From JAAXIE01 sp965204245 (GTDB lineage Bacteria > Chloroflexota > Dehalococcoidia > Lucifugimonadales > JAAXIE01): a stretch of DNA of 64,000 bases. Below are positions 17,198 to 25,818 of the stretch, one piece after another. Within the stretch, counting starts at the first letter, position 1; every line of letters begins with the position of its first letter. The translations under genes were made by a program, and so were the position numbers. Where the stretch lies: contig CBDBED010000013.1 in NCBI GenBank assembly GCA_965204245.1, positions 216,159 through 280,158 on the forward strand, read 5' to 3'. The notes beneath the pieces were generated by a model. That model made no database searches. It saw only the letters and a list, made by a program, of their open reading frames with translations, and was not told the origin of the DNA.

Positions 17198-18067
17198 ATG
17201 ACCATTGCCGGGCAGCGGAAGCGCTATCGAGAAATCTTGGACGGAAATGAATGCGTCCACCCCGCATCGGTATTCGACCCCATATCAGGTCGCATCGCCC
17301 AGGACCTCGGCTTCCGCGCAGGCATGTTCGCTGGCTCCATCGCCTCTGCCACTGTCTTGGGCGCCCCCGACTATGTAGTCCTCACCCTTAGCGAGTTCGC
17401 CGGCCAGATACGTCGCATCATGCGTGCCGCCGACATCCCCCTCATGGTCGACGCCGACCACGGCTACGGCAACGCTCTGAACGTCATGCGCACCGTGGAG
17501 GAACTTGAACACGCTGGCGTGTCCGGCATGACCATAGAAGACACCCAGCTACCTCCACCGTATGGACAGGCAGGTGAGACTCTCATATCCCAGGACGAAA
17601 TGCTTGGTAAGCTGAAAGGTGCCCTTGCTGCCCGGCAAGACTCCACCATGGCCATTTTCGGACGCACCAGTGGCATACGCATCGTCGGCCTTGAAGAAAC
17701 GGCGCAACGTGTCAAAGCCTACGCTGACACAGGAGTAGACGGCATCTTCCTAGCGGGACTCCGCTCCACCGAGGAGCTCCAGGCCATACGCCAAGTCACT
17801 TCCCTTCCCCTCCTCTTGGGTGGCAGTCCACCCTCGCTAGGCACCACCTCCGACTTGGCCGCCAACGGTGTGAGGATCGCCCTCCAAGGCCACATGCCCT
17901 TCCAAGCAGCGGTTAGGGCAGTCTACGAGACCCTGAAACACCTGAAAGAAGGCGGCTCCCCCAGCGACTTGGGCGACAAGACCGCCCCACCCGACATGAT
18001 GGCCCAGTTCACTCGCCAACCCGACTACGACTCATGGCGACGTGACTACTTGGGCAATGGGAGCTAA
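17198..18067 (+). CDS. PEP mutase / isocitrate lyase superfamily enzyme (oxaloacetate-decarboxylase-like)
   Basis: This is a 289 aa TIM-barrel enzyme of the carboxyphosphonoenolpyruvate mutase family. Key segments are VFDPISGRIAQDLGF, MVDADHGYGNALNVMRTVEELEHAGVSG (metal-binding Asp residues) and TIEDTQLP. The usual isocitrate-lyase KKCGH motif is absent, and the form resembles bacterial oxaloacetate decarboxylases of this superfamily. ATG 17198 is chosen because AAGGAGGA lies 7 bp upstream. It is divergent from the PHP gene, so a promoter is expected between 17131 and 17183. Confidence 0.88.
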   Translation: MTIAGQRKRYREILDGNECVHPASVFDPISGRIAQDLGFRAGMFAGSIASATVLGAPDYVVLTLSEFAGQIRRIMRAADIPLMVDADHGYGNALNVMRTVEELEHAGVSGMTIEDTQLPPPYGQAGETLISQDEMLGKLKGALAARQDSTMAIFGRTSGIRIVGLEETAQRVKAYADTGVDGIFLAGLRSTEELQAIRQVTSLPLLLGGSPPSLGTTSDLAANGVRIALQGHMPFQAAVRAVYETLKHLKEGGSPSDLGDKTAPPDMMAQFTRQPDYDSWRRDYLGNGS

Positions 18068-18534
18068 CCCAGCGGTTCTGGACCACCCATATCCCGGATA
18101 ATCTGCCACTCCTCTTCCGACACAGGCTGCACCGACAACCGCGCCCCCCTGCGCACCAGCATCATGCCTGCCAGCGCAGGCGTTTCCTTGATAGTCGCCA
18201 GCGTCACCGGCTCTGAAAAGCGCTCTCGCGCGCTTATGTCCACCATGTACCAGATCGGGTTCTCGGCAGTGTGCTTGGGGTCCGGATGCAGCGAGGTTGG
18301 GTCCGCAGCAGTAGCATCAGGGTATCCATCACGCACCACCACGGCGGTTCCAATCACCGCCATCGGCTTCGCGCTGCTGTGGTAGAACAGTATCCCGTCC
18401 CCTTCCTTGATTTCATCCCGCAGCAGATTACGCGCTTGGAAGTTCCGCACACCATCCCACTCGGCTACTCCATCGCTCACCAAGTCGTCAAAGGAGTATG
18501 CCGTGGGCTCCGATTTGAACAACCAGTACCGCAT
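18064..18534 (-). CDS. EVE domain protein
   Basis: This 156 aa protein is an EVE (PUA-like) domain throughout. It starts YWLFKSEP, then has WDGVRNFQARNLLRDEIKEGDGILFYHSSA and VIGTAVVV, and a late IWYMVDI. EVE domains bind modified bases in DNA or RNA (thymocyte nuclear protein 1 family). Its stop overlaps the stop of the PEP-mutase-like gene by 4 bp, tail to tail. Confidence 0.93.
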   Translation of the reverse strand: MRYWLFKSEPTAYSFDDLVSDGVAEWDGVRNFQARNLLRDEIKEGDGILFYHSSAKPMAVIGTAVVVRDGYPDATAADPTSLHPDPKHTAENPIWYMVDISARERFSEPVTLATIKETPALAGMMLVRRGARLSVQPVSEEEWQIIRDMGGPEPLG

Positions 18535-18589
18535 TCCGTCCTCGTTAATGATCTGGAGTCAGCGCTAATGATCTGAATTCAGACCGGAG

Positions 18590-19456
18590 TTAGTTCCCCG
18601 GCACAGGCTCCGCGACTTCCACTCTGCTCAGAAACTCCTTGAATATGGGCGCCGCCCGCTCCGCCCTCACTCGTGCCAACTCTTCCGGGGGTCCCTCCCA
18701 CAACCGGGCCCACTCCTCCACGGAGATGGGCGGATCATGAAACTCCGACTGGGGCAAAATTCGGTGCAAGTTCTGGGCCGCCGTCAGCGTGTGTACCTCG
18801 TCGTTCCCTGCCACGATGCACGTCGGCACACGTATCGCAGCCAACTCCTCTTCCGTGGCCCCAATCACCGGCAAATGCGCCCCTTCCGTGAAGAAGGTGC
18901 TCCAGCGGCTCATCACCGAGACGAACTCGCCAGTATCCATGCTCAGTAGCTTCTGCCTGTTGCCCGGGTTCTCCGCAATCCGCTCCGCAAAGAACTCCGT
19001 CGACGCCACTGCCTCCATGCCTCCGGCCTCGGCCGCCTCGATGAACTGCCCGTAATACTGGTAAGCCAGTCGTTCCGCGGCAGTAGCCCCGCCGGTCACC
19101 CAACCCAATAGCAACCCCTTCACCAACTCCGGGTACCGGATCGCTGTGAGAATGGAGAGACGGCAGCCCGAAGACCATCCACTAAGGTAGGCAGGGCCGA
19201 TGTTCAGTTGGCGGATCATCTCCGCCATGTCGTCGGCCCATATCTCCTGGTCCGAACCTTCTCCAGCTATAACCAGGTCCGAGGCCCCGCAATTCCGCCG
19301 GTCATGTATGACCGTCCGGTAGCTGGAAGACATCGCGTCGGCAATTGTCCTCATCATGCTGCCCGGAGACCGTCCGCCCGGCGTGAAAACGATGGCTTGG
19401 CCCGACCCGGCCATCTCATACCAGATGTTGCAACCGTTAATCAGCGCCGTTGCCAT
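18590..19456 (-). CDS. alpha/beta hydrolase
   Basis: This is a 288 aa alpha/beta-hydrolase fold protein. The oxyanion region is FTPGGRSPGS, the strand-4 HDRRNCGAS is typical, and the nucleophile elbow is GWSSGCRL. The acid is probably Asp in GNDEVHT and the base a late His. No signal peptide is visible. The substrate is not predictable. It stands alone, with its own upstream gap of 550 bp. Confidence 0.85.
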   Translation of the reverse strand: MATALINGCNIWYEMAGSGQAIVFTPGGRSPGSMMRTIADAMSSSYRTVIHDRRNCGASDLVIAGEGSDQEIWADDMAEMIRQLNIGPAYLSGWSSGCRLSILTAIRYPELVKGLLLGWVTGGATAAERLAYQYYGQFIEAAEAGGMEAVASTEFFAERIAENPGNRQKLLSMDTGEFVSVMSRWSTFFTEGAHLPVIGATEEELAAIRVPTCIVAGNDEVHTLTAAQNLHRILPQSEFHDPPISVEEWARLWEGPPEELARVRAERAAPIFKEFLSRVEVAEPVPGN

Positions 19457-20005
19457 GGCATCCTCCTGAGGTCGGTTTTACGTCGCCTTCAGCTAGCTGA
19501 AACTTGGGCCGATTCTACTTGCGCCCCCCAACAGCGTCAAACGCAGCAGAAAGGGCTTGGGAGGCTCTATAACTCGACACTCATTGTAGCTGAAGAACGC
19601 TCTTTCGTATCTGGGAAGTGTAGAGTTTGTAGAGTGCCAGATACGGGCCAGCTACTCTACACTGTGTAGAGTAGACGCCCTCCTCCGCTAGCAAGCCGCA
19701 GTCTGACGGATGTCGGCCTGCTGGCTTCTTGTGCTCGTGCTGTTGGGCTACCACCAGCTTGTCTCCCTATGTGAGTCTTGCAGCAAAGATATGGGCCGCC
19801 AACCCGGTGTAGTCGCTCCCTTGGCCCACTTCGATTCTATGGAGGCACGTAGAAGCCGGTCAATCAAAAAATGTCATGCTTGTCCCGGTCCGCAGGGAGC
19901 AACATCCGGTCCGGTGAGAAAGTAGCCCCAAGCTAGTCGATGGTATAGACTCGTCTAACGCAACGGCCACCAAGCCAGACTTAACCGATCCATCGGAGGA
20001 GTGGT
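19457..20005. repeat. gene-free stretch carrying palindrome/CGTATCTGG cluster 1
   Basis: I find no convincing gene in this 549 bp stretch; the 71-codon frame at 19710 has no ribosome site or recognisable motif. It does hold an ordered repeat cluster. CGTATCTGG at 19606-19614 is inverted as CCAGATACG at 19637-19645. Two tandem TGTAGAGT words lie between them (19619-19626 and 19628-19635). A perfect 23-bp palindrome with an 11-1-11 layout follows at 19652-19674 (arms CTACTCTACAC/GTGTAGAGTAG). The same design occurs at 30768-30967. Confidence 0.75.
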
Positions 20006-20956
20006 ATGCAGGAACTGGAATTACCCCCAGTGGACAAAATCGAAATCCTCAGCCTGATGGACAACTTCACCGACACCATCACCCCCGGCAACGCTATCGC
20101 CCGCCGCGCCGTCCGCGATGCAGACCCCTTCCTGAAGCCCGCTCTGAGGGCCGAGCACGGCGTGTCCATGCTCATCACCGTCACCGCAGGCGACGAGAAG
20201 ACCACTTTCCTCTTCGACACTGGCGTCACCGAGGACGGCGCCCTCCACAACATGGACGCCATGGATGTGCGTCCGGGCGAGGTTCAAGCACTGGTGCTAA
20301 GCCACGGCCACACCGACCACGCCATGGGCATGCTCGGCATGATCAAGCGGCTCGGTCGCTCCCGCATGCCCATCATCCTCCACCCCGATGCCTTCCTCCA
20401 GCGCAAGATAATCGCCCCCGATGGCCGCGAGACTAATATGATTCCCCCCAGTATCAGCGACCTCGAGCAGGAAAACATCGAACTGATTATCGAGCGCGGA
20501 CCCAGCTTCATCATCGACCGCCGTGTGCTCGTGTCAGGTCAGATTGAACGCACCACCGACTTCGAGCCCGGTCTTCCCGGCCAGCACGCCGAAATCAACG
20601 GCAATTGGGAACCCGATCCCTGGGTCTACGACGACCAGTCTCTAGCCATCAACCTCAGGGACAAGGGTCTCGTGGTCATCACTGGCTGCGGACACGCCGG
20701 CATCATCAACATCATCCGCCACATTCAAGGCCAGACCGGCATGGACAAAATCCACGGCGTCCTGGGTGGCATCCACCTCAACGGACGCGCTTTCGAGCCC
20801 GTTATTCAGCCCGTAGTCGATGCCTTGGTCGAAATCAACCCCGAAGTCATTGTCCCCGAGCACTGCTCCGGCTTCTATGCCACCCAGCGCATCGCCGCAG
20901 CCATGCCCGACGCCTTCATCCAGAACACCGTCGGCACCACACTGGTGTTCGAGTAA
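20006..20956 (+). CDS. MBL-fold metallo-hydrolase
   Basis: This 316 aa enzyme has a metallo-beta-lactamase fold. The metal motif is SHGHTDHAMGM (HxHxDH), with FLFDTGVTED before it, GCGHAG as the third ligand, and GGIHLNG near the end. The overall order resembles the family annotated as dihydropterin-ribofuranosyl-aminobenzene phosphate synthase-like hydrolases, but that activity is not shown here. ATG 20006 has GGAGGAG about 6 bp upstream. Confidence 0.88.
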   Translation: MQELELPPVDKIEILSLMDNFTDTITPGNAIARRAVRDADPFLKPALRAEHGVSMLITVTAGDEKTTFLFDTGVTEDGALHNMDAMDVRPGEVQALVLSHGHTDHAMGMLGMIKRLGRSRMPIILHPDAFLQRKIIAPDGRETNMIPPSISDLEQENIELIIERGPSFIIDRRVLVSGQIERTTDFEPGLPGQHAEINGNWEPDPWVYDDQSLAINLRDKGLVVITGCGHAGIINIIRHIQGQTGMDKIHGVLGGIHLNGRAFEPVIQPVVDALVEINPEVIVPEHCSGFYATQRIAAAMPDAFIQNTVGTTLVFE

Positions 20957-21018
20957 CTTGCTGGAGACCCTGTGACGAGGCTGGAAGGGGCGCCGAGAGT
21001 GGAAAGAGAGACGATCGC

Positions 21019-21258
21019 ATGACAGACTGGAAGACATGTTCAGCCGTCGAAAGCGTACCTGGCAGAGTCAGTGGCGCATGGGTGTTTACCGGGACCCGGG
21101 TCCCCCTCTACAGCCTGTTTGAGAACCTACGTAGCGGCGCGACCGTGCAGGAGTTCATTGATTGGTTCCCCGGTGTGGAAGGATGGCAAGTCGAGGCCGT
21201 GCTCGAACACGAAATACAGAGCATAAAAGCCAAGACCGCGCATGCGAATCCTGTTTGA
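21019..21258 (+). CDS. DUF433 protein, antitoxin-like
   Basis: This 79 aa protein is of the DUF433 type: WVFTGTRVPLYSLFENLRSGATVQEFIDWFPGV is the family core, a small winged-helix-like fold often found as the antitoxin partner of DUF5615 PIN-like proteins. A broken DUF5615-like frame starts at 21242 and overlaps its end, which fits that pairing. ATG 21019 begins the domain directly; longer frames reading back into the MBL gene are spurious. Confidence 0.85.
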   Translation: MTDWKTCSAVESVPGRVSGAWVFTGTRVPLYSLFENLRSGATVQEFIDWFPGVEGWQVEAVLEHEIQSIKAKTAHANPV

Positions 21259-21397
21259 CCAAGGAACGCCAAGGCCCCTGCGGCAACACCTTCAAGACCA
21301 TACGGTGGACACAGCAGCCGCACGCGGATGGTCGGCACTTAATCTTCAACTGAGCGAGAATGGTAGCGGGGCTATTGACCCCACCAGCAGCACGTAA
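21242..21397 (+). pseudogene. truncated DUF5615 PIN-like toxin remnant
   Basis: From ATG 21242 the frame gives MRILFDQGTPRPLRQHLQDH and VDTAAARGWSALN, a close match to the start of DUF5615 PIN-like proteins. It then runs into unrelated sequence and stops at 21395-21397 after 51 codons; the family is normally about 100-120 aa. The start overlaps the DUF433 gene by 17 bp, as expected for the pair. The C-terminal catalytic acidic residues are missing, so the toxin is probably inactive. Confidence 0.75.
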
Positions 21398-21410
21398 AGG
21401 AGGCCTCGCC

Positions 21411-22403
21411 TTGGTCAAGGTAGCAATCCTCGACGATTACGCAAACTTCGCCATCCAAGCAGCCGACTGGGACACTCTCCCCGCCGGTACAGACACCCAG
21501 ACCTTCCGCGAACACATCGCAGACATCAACGAACTTGCCTCCAGCCTCCAAGGCTGCGATGTCGTCTCAGCCATGCGCGAGCGCACCCCCTTTTCGCGTG
21601 CCCTCCTCGAACAACTCCCCGACCTCAAGCTGCTGGTCACCACTGGCGCGCGCAACGCCTCCATCGATGTCCAAGGCGCCACCGACCTCGGCATCCTCGT
21701 CTGTGGCACCGGCGGCCTCGGCTACCCCACCGCTGAACTAACTTGGGGCATCATCTTAGCCATGCTCCGCTACATCCCTGACGAGCAGGCCGCCCTCCGA
21801 GCCGGACGCTGGCAGTCCACGGTAGGCATCGGCGTCAACGGCAAAGTCCTCGGCGTTCTCGGCTTGGGCCGCTTGGGCTCTCAGGTCGCCGCCGTCGGCA
21901 ATGCCTTCAACATGGAAGTCATCGCTTGGAGCCAGAACCTCACCGAAGAACGCGCCGCCGAATGCGGTGCCACCCTCGTCAGCAAGGACCAGCTATTCGC
22001 CAACTCCGACATCCTGACCATCCACCTCCAACTCAGCGACCGCACCCGTGGCCTCGTAGGCCAGCAGGAACTCGCCTCCATGAAACCCACTGCCTACCTA
22101 GTCAACACCTCCCGCGGCCCCATCGTCGACGAAGCCGCCCTAATCCACGCCCTCCAAAACAACACCATCGCCGGTGCCGGCCTCGACGTCTACGACCAAG
22201 AACCCCTCCCCGCCAACCACCCCCTCCTCCAACTCCCCAACACCCTCCTAACCCCCCACCTCGGCTACGTCACCGTAGAAGGCATGCAAGCCTTCTACCA
22301 AGGCACAGTCGAAGACATAGCCGCCTACCTCTCCGGCAACCCCATCCGAATGATCAACCCCGAAGCCTTGGAAACCGCCCGGCAGCAGGCCCCTGAAAGG
22401 TAG
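21411..22403 (+). CDS. D-isomer-specific 2-hydroxyacid dehydrogenase
   Basis: This is a 330 aa NAD-dependent dehydrogenase of the SerA/formate-dehydrogenase-like family. The cofactor motif is GVLGLGRLGSQVA. The catalytic set is present: Arg in NTSRGPIVDE, Glu in YDQEPLP, and His in LLTPHLGY. TTG 21411 is preferred since AAAGGAGG lies 7 bp upstream and VKVAILDDY is the natural start. The ACT domain of true SerA is absent, so the substrate is open. Confidence 0.9.
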   Translation: MVKVAILDDYANFAIQAADWDTLPAGTDTQTFREHIADINELASSLQGCDVVSAMRERTPFSRALLEQLPDLKLLVTTGARNASIDVQGATDLGILVCGTGGLGYPTAELTWGIILAMLRYIPDEQAALRAGRWQSTVGIGVNGKVLGVLGLGRLGSQVAAVGNAFNMEVIAWSQNLTEERAAECGATLVSKDQLFANSDILTIHLQLSDRTRGLVGQQELASMKPTAYLVNTSRGPIVDEAALIHALQNNTIAGAGLDVYDQEPLPANHPLLQLPNTLLTPHLGYVTVEGMQAFYQGTVEDIAAYLSGNPIRMINPEALETARQQAPER

Positions 22404-22412
22404 CGATCATCG

Positions 22413-22826
22413 CTAGCCCCATGGATTGACCACTTCAACCTCCAGACCCTCGAAATCCCTGACATTGCGAGTAACCAAGGCCAAATCGTTGGCAATGGCG
22501 GTGGCTGCTATCAGTGCATCAGGCAGGCGTAGCTCTCGCCCGCTGAGGTAAACTTGCGCCCTCAAGTCGGCCGCAAGTTCAGCTATAGGCAAGTCAACAA
22601 TAATGATTCGGTCCTCAAAGTCCGCTTGGAGTTGGGACAGCCAAGCCTCCAAGGCGTCGCGACGACGTCCTTGCCTCAATATAGTCACCCCATACCGCAA
22701 CTCATGTACCGCAATCGCAGACAGCCATATTTGCTCTCCAGAGTTCAGGAGGTCCATGACTGCGCCATGGGGATTCGGCTTCGACGCCTCAGATACCGCG
22801 TTGGTGTCCAAGAGGAAGCCCCTCAT
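22413..22826 (-). CDS. vapC: PIN-domain ribonuclease toxin, VapC/FitB-like
   Basis: This 137 aa PIN domain has all acidic positions present: LLDTNAVSE, AVHELRYG, LPDALIAATA and TRNVRDFEG. The fold cleaves RNA using Mg/Mn and is typically neutralised by a protein encoded just upstream. Here the upstream gene overlaps by 4 bp and encodes an unusual HicB-like protein with a PIN-antitoxin-like tail. Confidence 0.9.
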   Translation of the reverse strand: MRGFLLDTNAVSEASKPNPHGAVMDLLNSGEQIWLSAIAVHELRYGVTILRQGRRRDALEAWLSQLQADFEDRIIIVDLPIAELAADLRAQVYLSGRELRLPDALIAATAIANDLALVTRNVRDFEGLEVEVVNPWG

Positions 22827-23146
22827 TCGTCGAACACTATGTCGCTGAAGGCAATCAGCCTCCCCTCTTCATCATACTTAGGCTCTTTGACCCCCACCCC
22901 TTTAGGCGCATTCTCAACCAGCCATTGCCCCAAAGACTTGTGAGGCCCGGCTCTGCCATTATGTTCAGGAATAGGCGTCCCCAACTGCTCCGCCGTCTCC
23001 AGCCACAAGCCCACCGCCTCGTTGACCCGCCCCAACGCCGCCTCGTGCGAATCGCCATGCGCAGCGCACCCCGCAAGCTCGGGCACCTCTGCCACAAACA
23101 CCCCGTCCTCATTGCTGTAATAGATGATGACTTCGTATTTGTGCAT
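22823..23146 (-). CDS. HicB-like domain fused to PIN-antitoxin-type tail
   Basis: This is a 107 aa protein. Residues 1-65 are a HicB-like RNase-H-fold domain (YYSNEDGVFVAEVPELAGCAAHGDS, then a helix with VGLWLETAEQ). Residues ~70-107 (KSLGQWLVENAPKGV..., FSDIVF) resemble the C-terminal toxin-wrapping part of antitoxins that pair with PIN toxins. It overlaps vapC by 4 bp, so it is presumably the cognate antitoxin. HicB domains usually pair with HicA, so the mix is unusual. Confidence 0.75.
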   Translation of the reverse strand: MHKYEVIIYYSNEDGVFVAEVPELAGCAAHGDSHEAALGRVNEAVGLWLETAEQLGTPIPEHNGRAGPHKSLGQWLVENAPKGVGVKEPKYDEEGRLIAFSDIVFDE

Positions 23147-23418
23147 TACTATCCCTCTCCAAAGCCGTATTTCAGGATTACCCTACGAACCTGACGCACT
23201 TGGCAGGGCTTGGCATGGCTTCCATCCCGTAGAGGTTGATTCCTTCACGTATTCCACGCATCTCGAATATGTGAGGACTTCCTTGTATCGATAAAGCCCA
23301 GACGCAGCAAATCTCCCCACCCCTCGCAGAAACTCCATTTGGCATGGACTGTCCCACCTAACCCGTGTCCGATCCGAGTGTGCACTCGTCACGTGATGGC
23401 CCCAACGGAAGAGACTGA

Positions 23419-24087
23419 CTACTCCTCAGCAGGCTCCTCGTCCTCCCCCGCCATAGCCTCCACCTGCCCCGCCCGCTGCCTCGCCACATACCCCTCAACC
23501 CACCGCCGGTACTCATCCAGCGCAGGCGGTGCCACATAGAACACCTCAATATCCTGCGGAAACTGCAACTGGTGACGCTCGTTCACCAGCAGCAGCCCCA
23601 CCTCATCCTCCCCCAACGTTTCATCAATCCTCTGGATGAAGTGCTCGTTCCGCCGCCGCGTAGCCTCCCCCAGCCACTGATGCAACTGCCCAGCCACTTT
23701 CTGCGACGCAAACGGCATCATCAGACACCGCTGCAAGTCCATGCTCTCCAGCAGCGTCTCCGCATCCTCCGCCTCCTCCAGCACTGCACCCGCCGCGCAC
23801 TTGGTCTGCGCCAGCGCGTGGCTCCCCAACTCCCCTGAAGCCGCCAGCATCTGCAACCCATCCTCGCCCCCCACTGGCAGCGTCTCGTGGTACACATGCT
23901 GCACCCACCCGATGCGCAACTCCAGTGCCGTCACCTGCGTCTGCACCTGCTCCCAGTACTTCCCCACAATCGCCACCCCATCCTCAGCATCCTCCGGCGG
24001 CATGGCCAGCAAGGGCACCAGCAACAGCTTCCGCTTCCCCCGGTACGACTCCAGAGACGGCCTCTCAATGCGCCCTAGCTCAGCCAT
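23419..24087 (-). CDS. conserved-looking protein of unknown function
   Basis: This 222 aa protein has no recognised family. The frame is well formed and GC-rich coding-like. It begins MAELGRIERPSLESYRGKRKLLLVPLL, contains mixed helical segments, and ends in an acidic tail EDEEPAEE. There is no signal peptide, membrane segment or known motif. The upstream 272 bp (23147-23418) hold nothing I can name. It stands alone on the minus strand. Confidence 0.65.
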   Translation of the reverse strand: MAELGRIERPSLESYRGKRKLLLVPLLAMPPEDAEDGVAIVGKYWEQVQTQVTALELRIGWVQHVYHETLPVGGEDGLQMLAASGELGSHALAQTKCAAGAVLEEAEDAETLLESMDLQRCLMMPFASQKVAGQLHQWLGEATRRRNEHFIQRIDETLGEDEVGLLLVNERHQLQFPQDIEVFYVAPPALDEYRRWVEGYVARQRAGQVEAMAGEDEEPAEE

Positions 24088-24426
24088 ATTCCCCGTCCCT
24101 CATCCACCGAACTTCTGCTATACCCCGACAATAACCGCAACCCCCACCCAATCGCCCCTCCCGTGCCCCATCTTACCCCGTTCGCCCTGAGCGAAGTGGT
24201 GCGGTCAACACAGCCTCCAAGCGACCAAGCGCGGAGGTTGTGTTGACCGCACCACGAAGTCGAAGGGTCGCCAGCGCTAACTCACCCAAACCTTGTTGGA
24301 ACACAGCCTCAAAGCGACCAAGCGCGGAGGTTGTGTTGACCGCACCACGAAGTCGAAGGGTCGCCACTCCTAACCCACCCATACCTGCGGGAACTACCCC
24401 CAAAGCGCCGAAGCACAACCCAACCC
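24088..24426. repeat. 93-bp tandem repeat with hairpin (REP-like) in a gene-free gap
   Basis: Two near-identical ~68 bp copies lie 93 bp apart, at 24207-24274 and 24300-24367. Copy 1 plus flank forms a strong hairpin: GTGGTGCGGTCAACACA at about 24196-24212 pairs with TGTGTTGACCGCACCAC at about 24239-24255. The flanks carry the words CGCCCTGAGCGAAGT and CGAAGTCGAAGGG, which recur at 30.7 kb and 42.2 kb. No gene is seen in the gap. Confidence 0.75.
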
Positions 24427-25683
24427 CTACACTATCCGCACCCCGCCATGAAACACCCCCGCCACGTTCACAATCTCATTCACGTCCCGGTGCGGCTCCC
24501 CGTTGAACACCGCCACATCCCCCGCCTTCCCAACTTCCAGCGTGCCCAACTCTTCCAGCAGCCCCAGCGAGTCCGCCGCGTCCTGCGTCGCCGACACCAC
24601 CGCCTGCATCGGCGTCAGCCCGCCCTGCACCAGCAAGTCCATCTCCTTGTGTATCCGGCTGAACGGCACCGGCCCCCATCCGCAATCCGTTCCCGTCACG
24701 AACCGCGCCCCGCCTTTCACCATCTCACTGATCTGCCCCAGCCTGTCCTCCAGCCTCGCCCCCCAGCCATCCAGTGCTCGCCTCTCCTCCGTGTTCAACC
24801 CCACCGTGTCCGCCTTCTCCTGCAGCTTCTCCCGTGGCGCTCCGAATACCTGGTCCAGCGTCGGGTTCACCCACGACCCCGTCTCCGCTATCCGCTCCAC
24901 CACGTCAGGCCGTATCGTCGACGACCCGTCCGCGTCGTTCCACGAGCAATGGATGATCATGTCGATGCCCGAATCCAAGCAGTTCACGATCCCCGCCGTG
25001 GCATGCGCATGCCCCGCCACCAGACGCCCAAACTTATGCGACTCTCCCACGATGGCCTTCAGTTCATCCAGGTTATACGCCGCCCGGTTCCGGTCGCTGG
25101 TCTTGGTGGTCCCGCCCGTCACCGCCACCTTGATGTAGTCCGCCCCCAGCTTCACCAGCCGGCGCACCCCCTTCACCACCTCGTCCACCCCGTCCGCCTC
25201 CGCACCCATCTGCCACATGTGCCCGCCCGTGATGGTCAGCGGGTTCACGCATATCGACAGCCTCGGCCCCGTCGCCAGCCCCCGTGCCATCCCCTTCTTC
25301 AGCGACACCGTCGTATAGTTCTTCGCCCCGTTGTCCCGGATGGTCGTGACCCCCTTTTCCAAGTACAACCGCGCATTGACAATGGACTGCATCAGCAGGA
25401 TGTCGTCCTCTTCCTGCATCACGTCATCCGTATGTGTCCCGTCCCCCGGATAGTTCAGGTGCGTATGCACATCCACCAACCCCGGCAATATCGTCCCCTC
25501 CGGGAAATCATGCACCTCCACCGGCGCACCCTCCGGCGCCGCCACCTCATTCACTGCCCCCACCATCCGTATCTTCGACCCCTCCAACAACACCGCCCCC
25601 CGCTCCACAGGCCGCCCCCCACGCCCATCCACCAGCAACTTCCCAGTGATCAGTTGATAAGGCGTAGGTGCAGTAGTGGTCAT
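24427..25683 (-). CDS. amidohydrolase (imidazolonepropionase-like)
   Basis: This 418 aa metal-dependent hydrolase has the amidohydrolase barrel with the small composite sheet at both ends. Metal motifs are VDVHTHLNYPG (HxH), the Lys in GADYIKVAVTGG, GHAHAT, a later His in IIHCSW, and the Asp in TGTDCGWGP. The C-terminal GTLEVGKAGDVAVFNG is the usual return to the sheet. ATG 25683 is preferred, with AAGGAG about 10 bp upstream; the frame extends 15 codons further up without support. Substrate unknown. Confidence 0.88.
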   Translation of the reverse strand: MTTTAPTPYQLITGKLLVDGRGGRPVERGAVLLEGSKIRMVGAVNEVAAPEGAPVEVHDFPEGTILPGLVDVHTHLNYPGDGTHTDDVMQEEDDILLMQSIVNARLYLEKGVTTIRDNGAKNYTTVSLKKGMARGLATGPRLSICVNPLTITGGHMWQMGAEADGVDEVVKGVRRLVKLGADYIKVAVTGGTTKTSDRNRAAYNLDELKAIVGESHKFGRLVAGHAHATAGIVNCLDSGIDMIIHCSWNDADGSSTIRPDVVERIAETGSWVNPTLDQVFGAPREKLQEKADTVGLNTEERRALDGWGARLEDRLGQISEMVKGGARFVTGTDCGWGPVPFSRIHKEMDLLVQGGLTPMQAVVSATQDAADSLGLLEELGTLEVGKAGDVAVFNGEPHRDVNEIVNVAGVFHGGVRIV

Positions 25684-25818
25684 GTCAATGCGCTCCTTGC
25701 AGGCGTGGGATGCCCACGAGTATAGCATGTGCCTCCCAGCGGAAGCGGTTGTATACTACGACGCAAGTCCGCCCCATGGACGCCCAAACCCAGCCCTATC
25801 GTAAGGTGATATGACATC

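Noticed and set aside
19710..19925. 71-codon frame in the gap before the MBL gene
   Set aside because: No ribosome site, no motif, and Cys/Arg-rich chance composition.
23183..23392. 69-codon minus-strand frame between the HicB-fusion and the unknown protein
   Set aside because: No motif or ribosome site; the gap shows nothing I can support.
24448..25725. 425-codon plus-strand frame opposite the amidohydrolase
   Set aside because: Extreme His/Arg/Pro content typical of a shadow of a GC-rich gene; the amidohydrolase on the other strand has all catalytic motifs.
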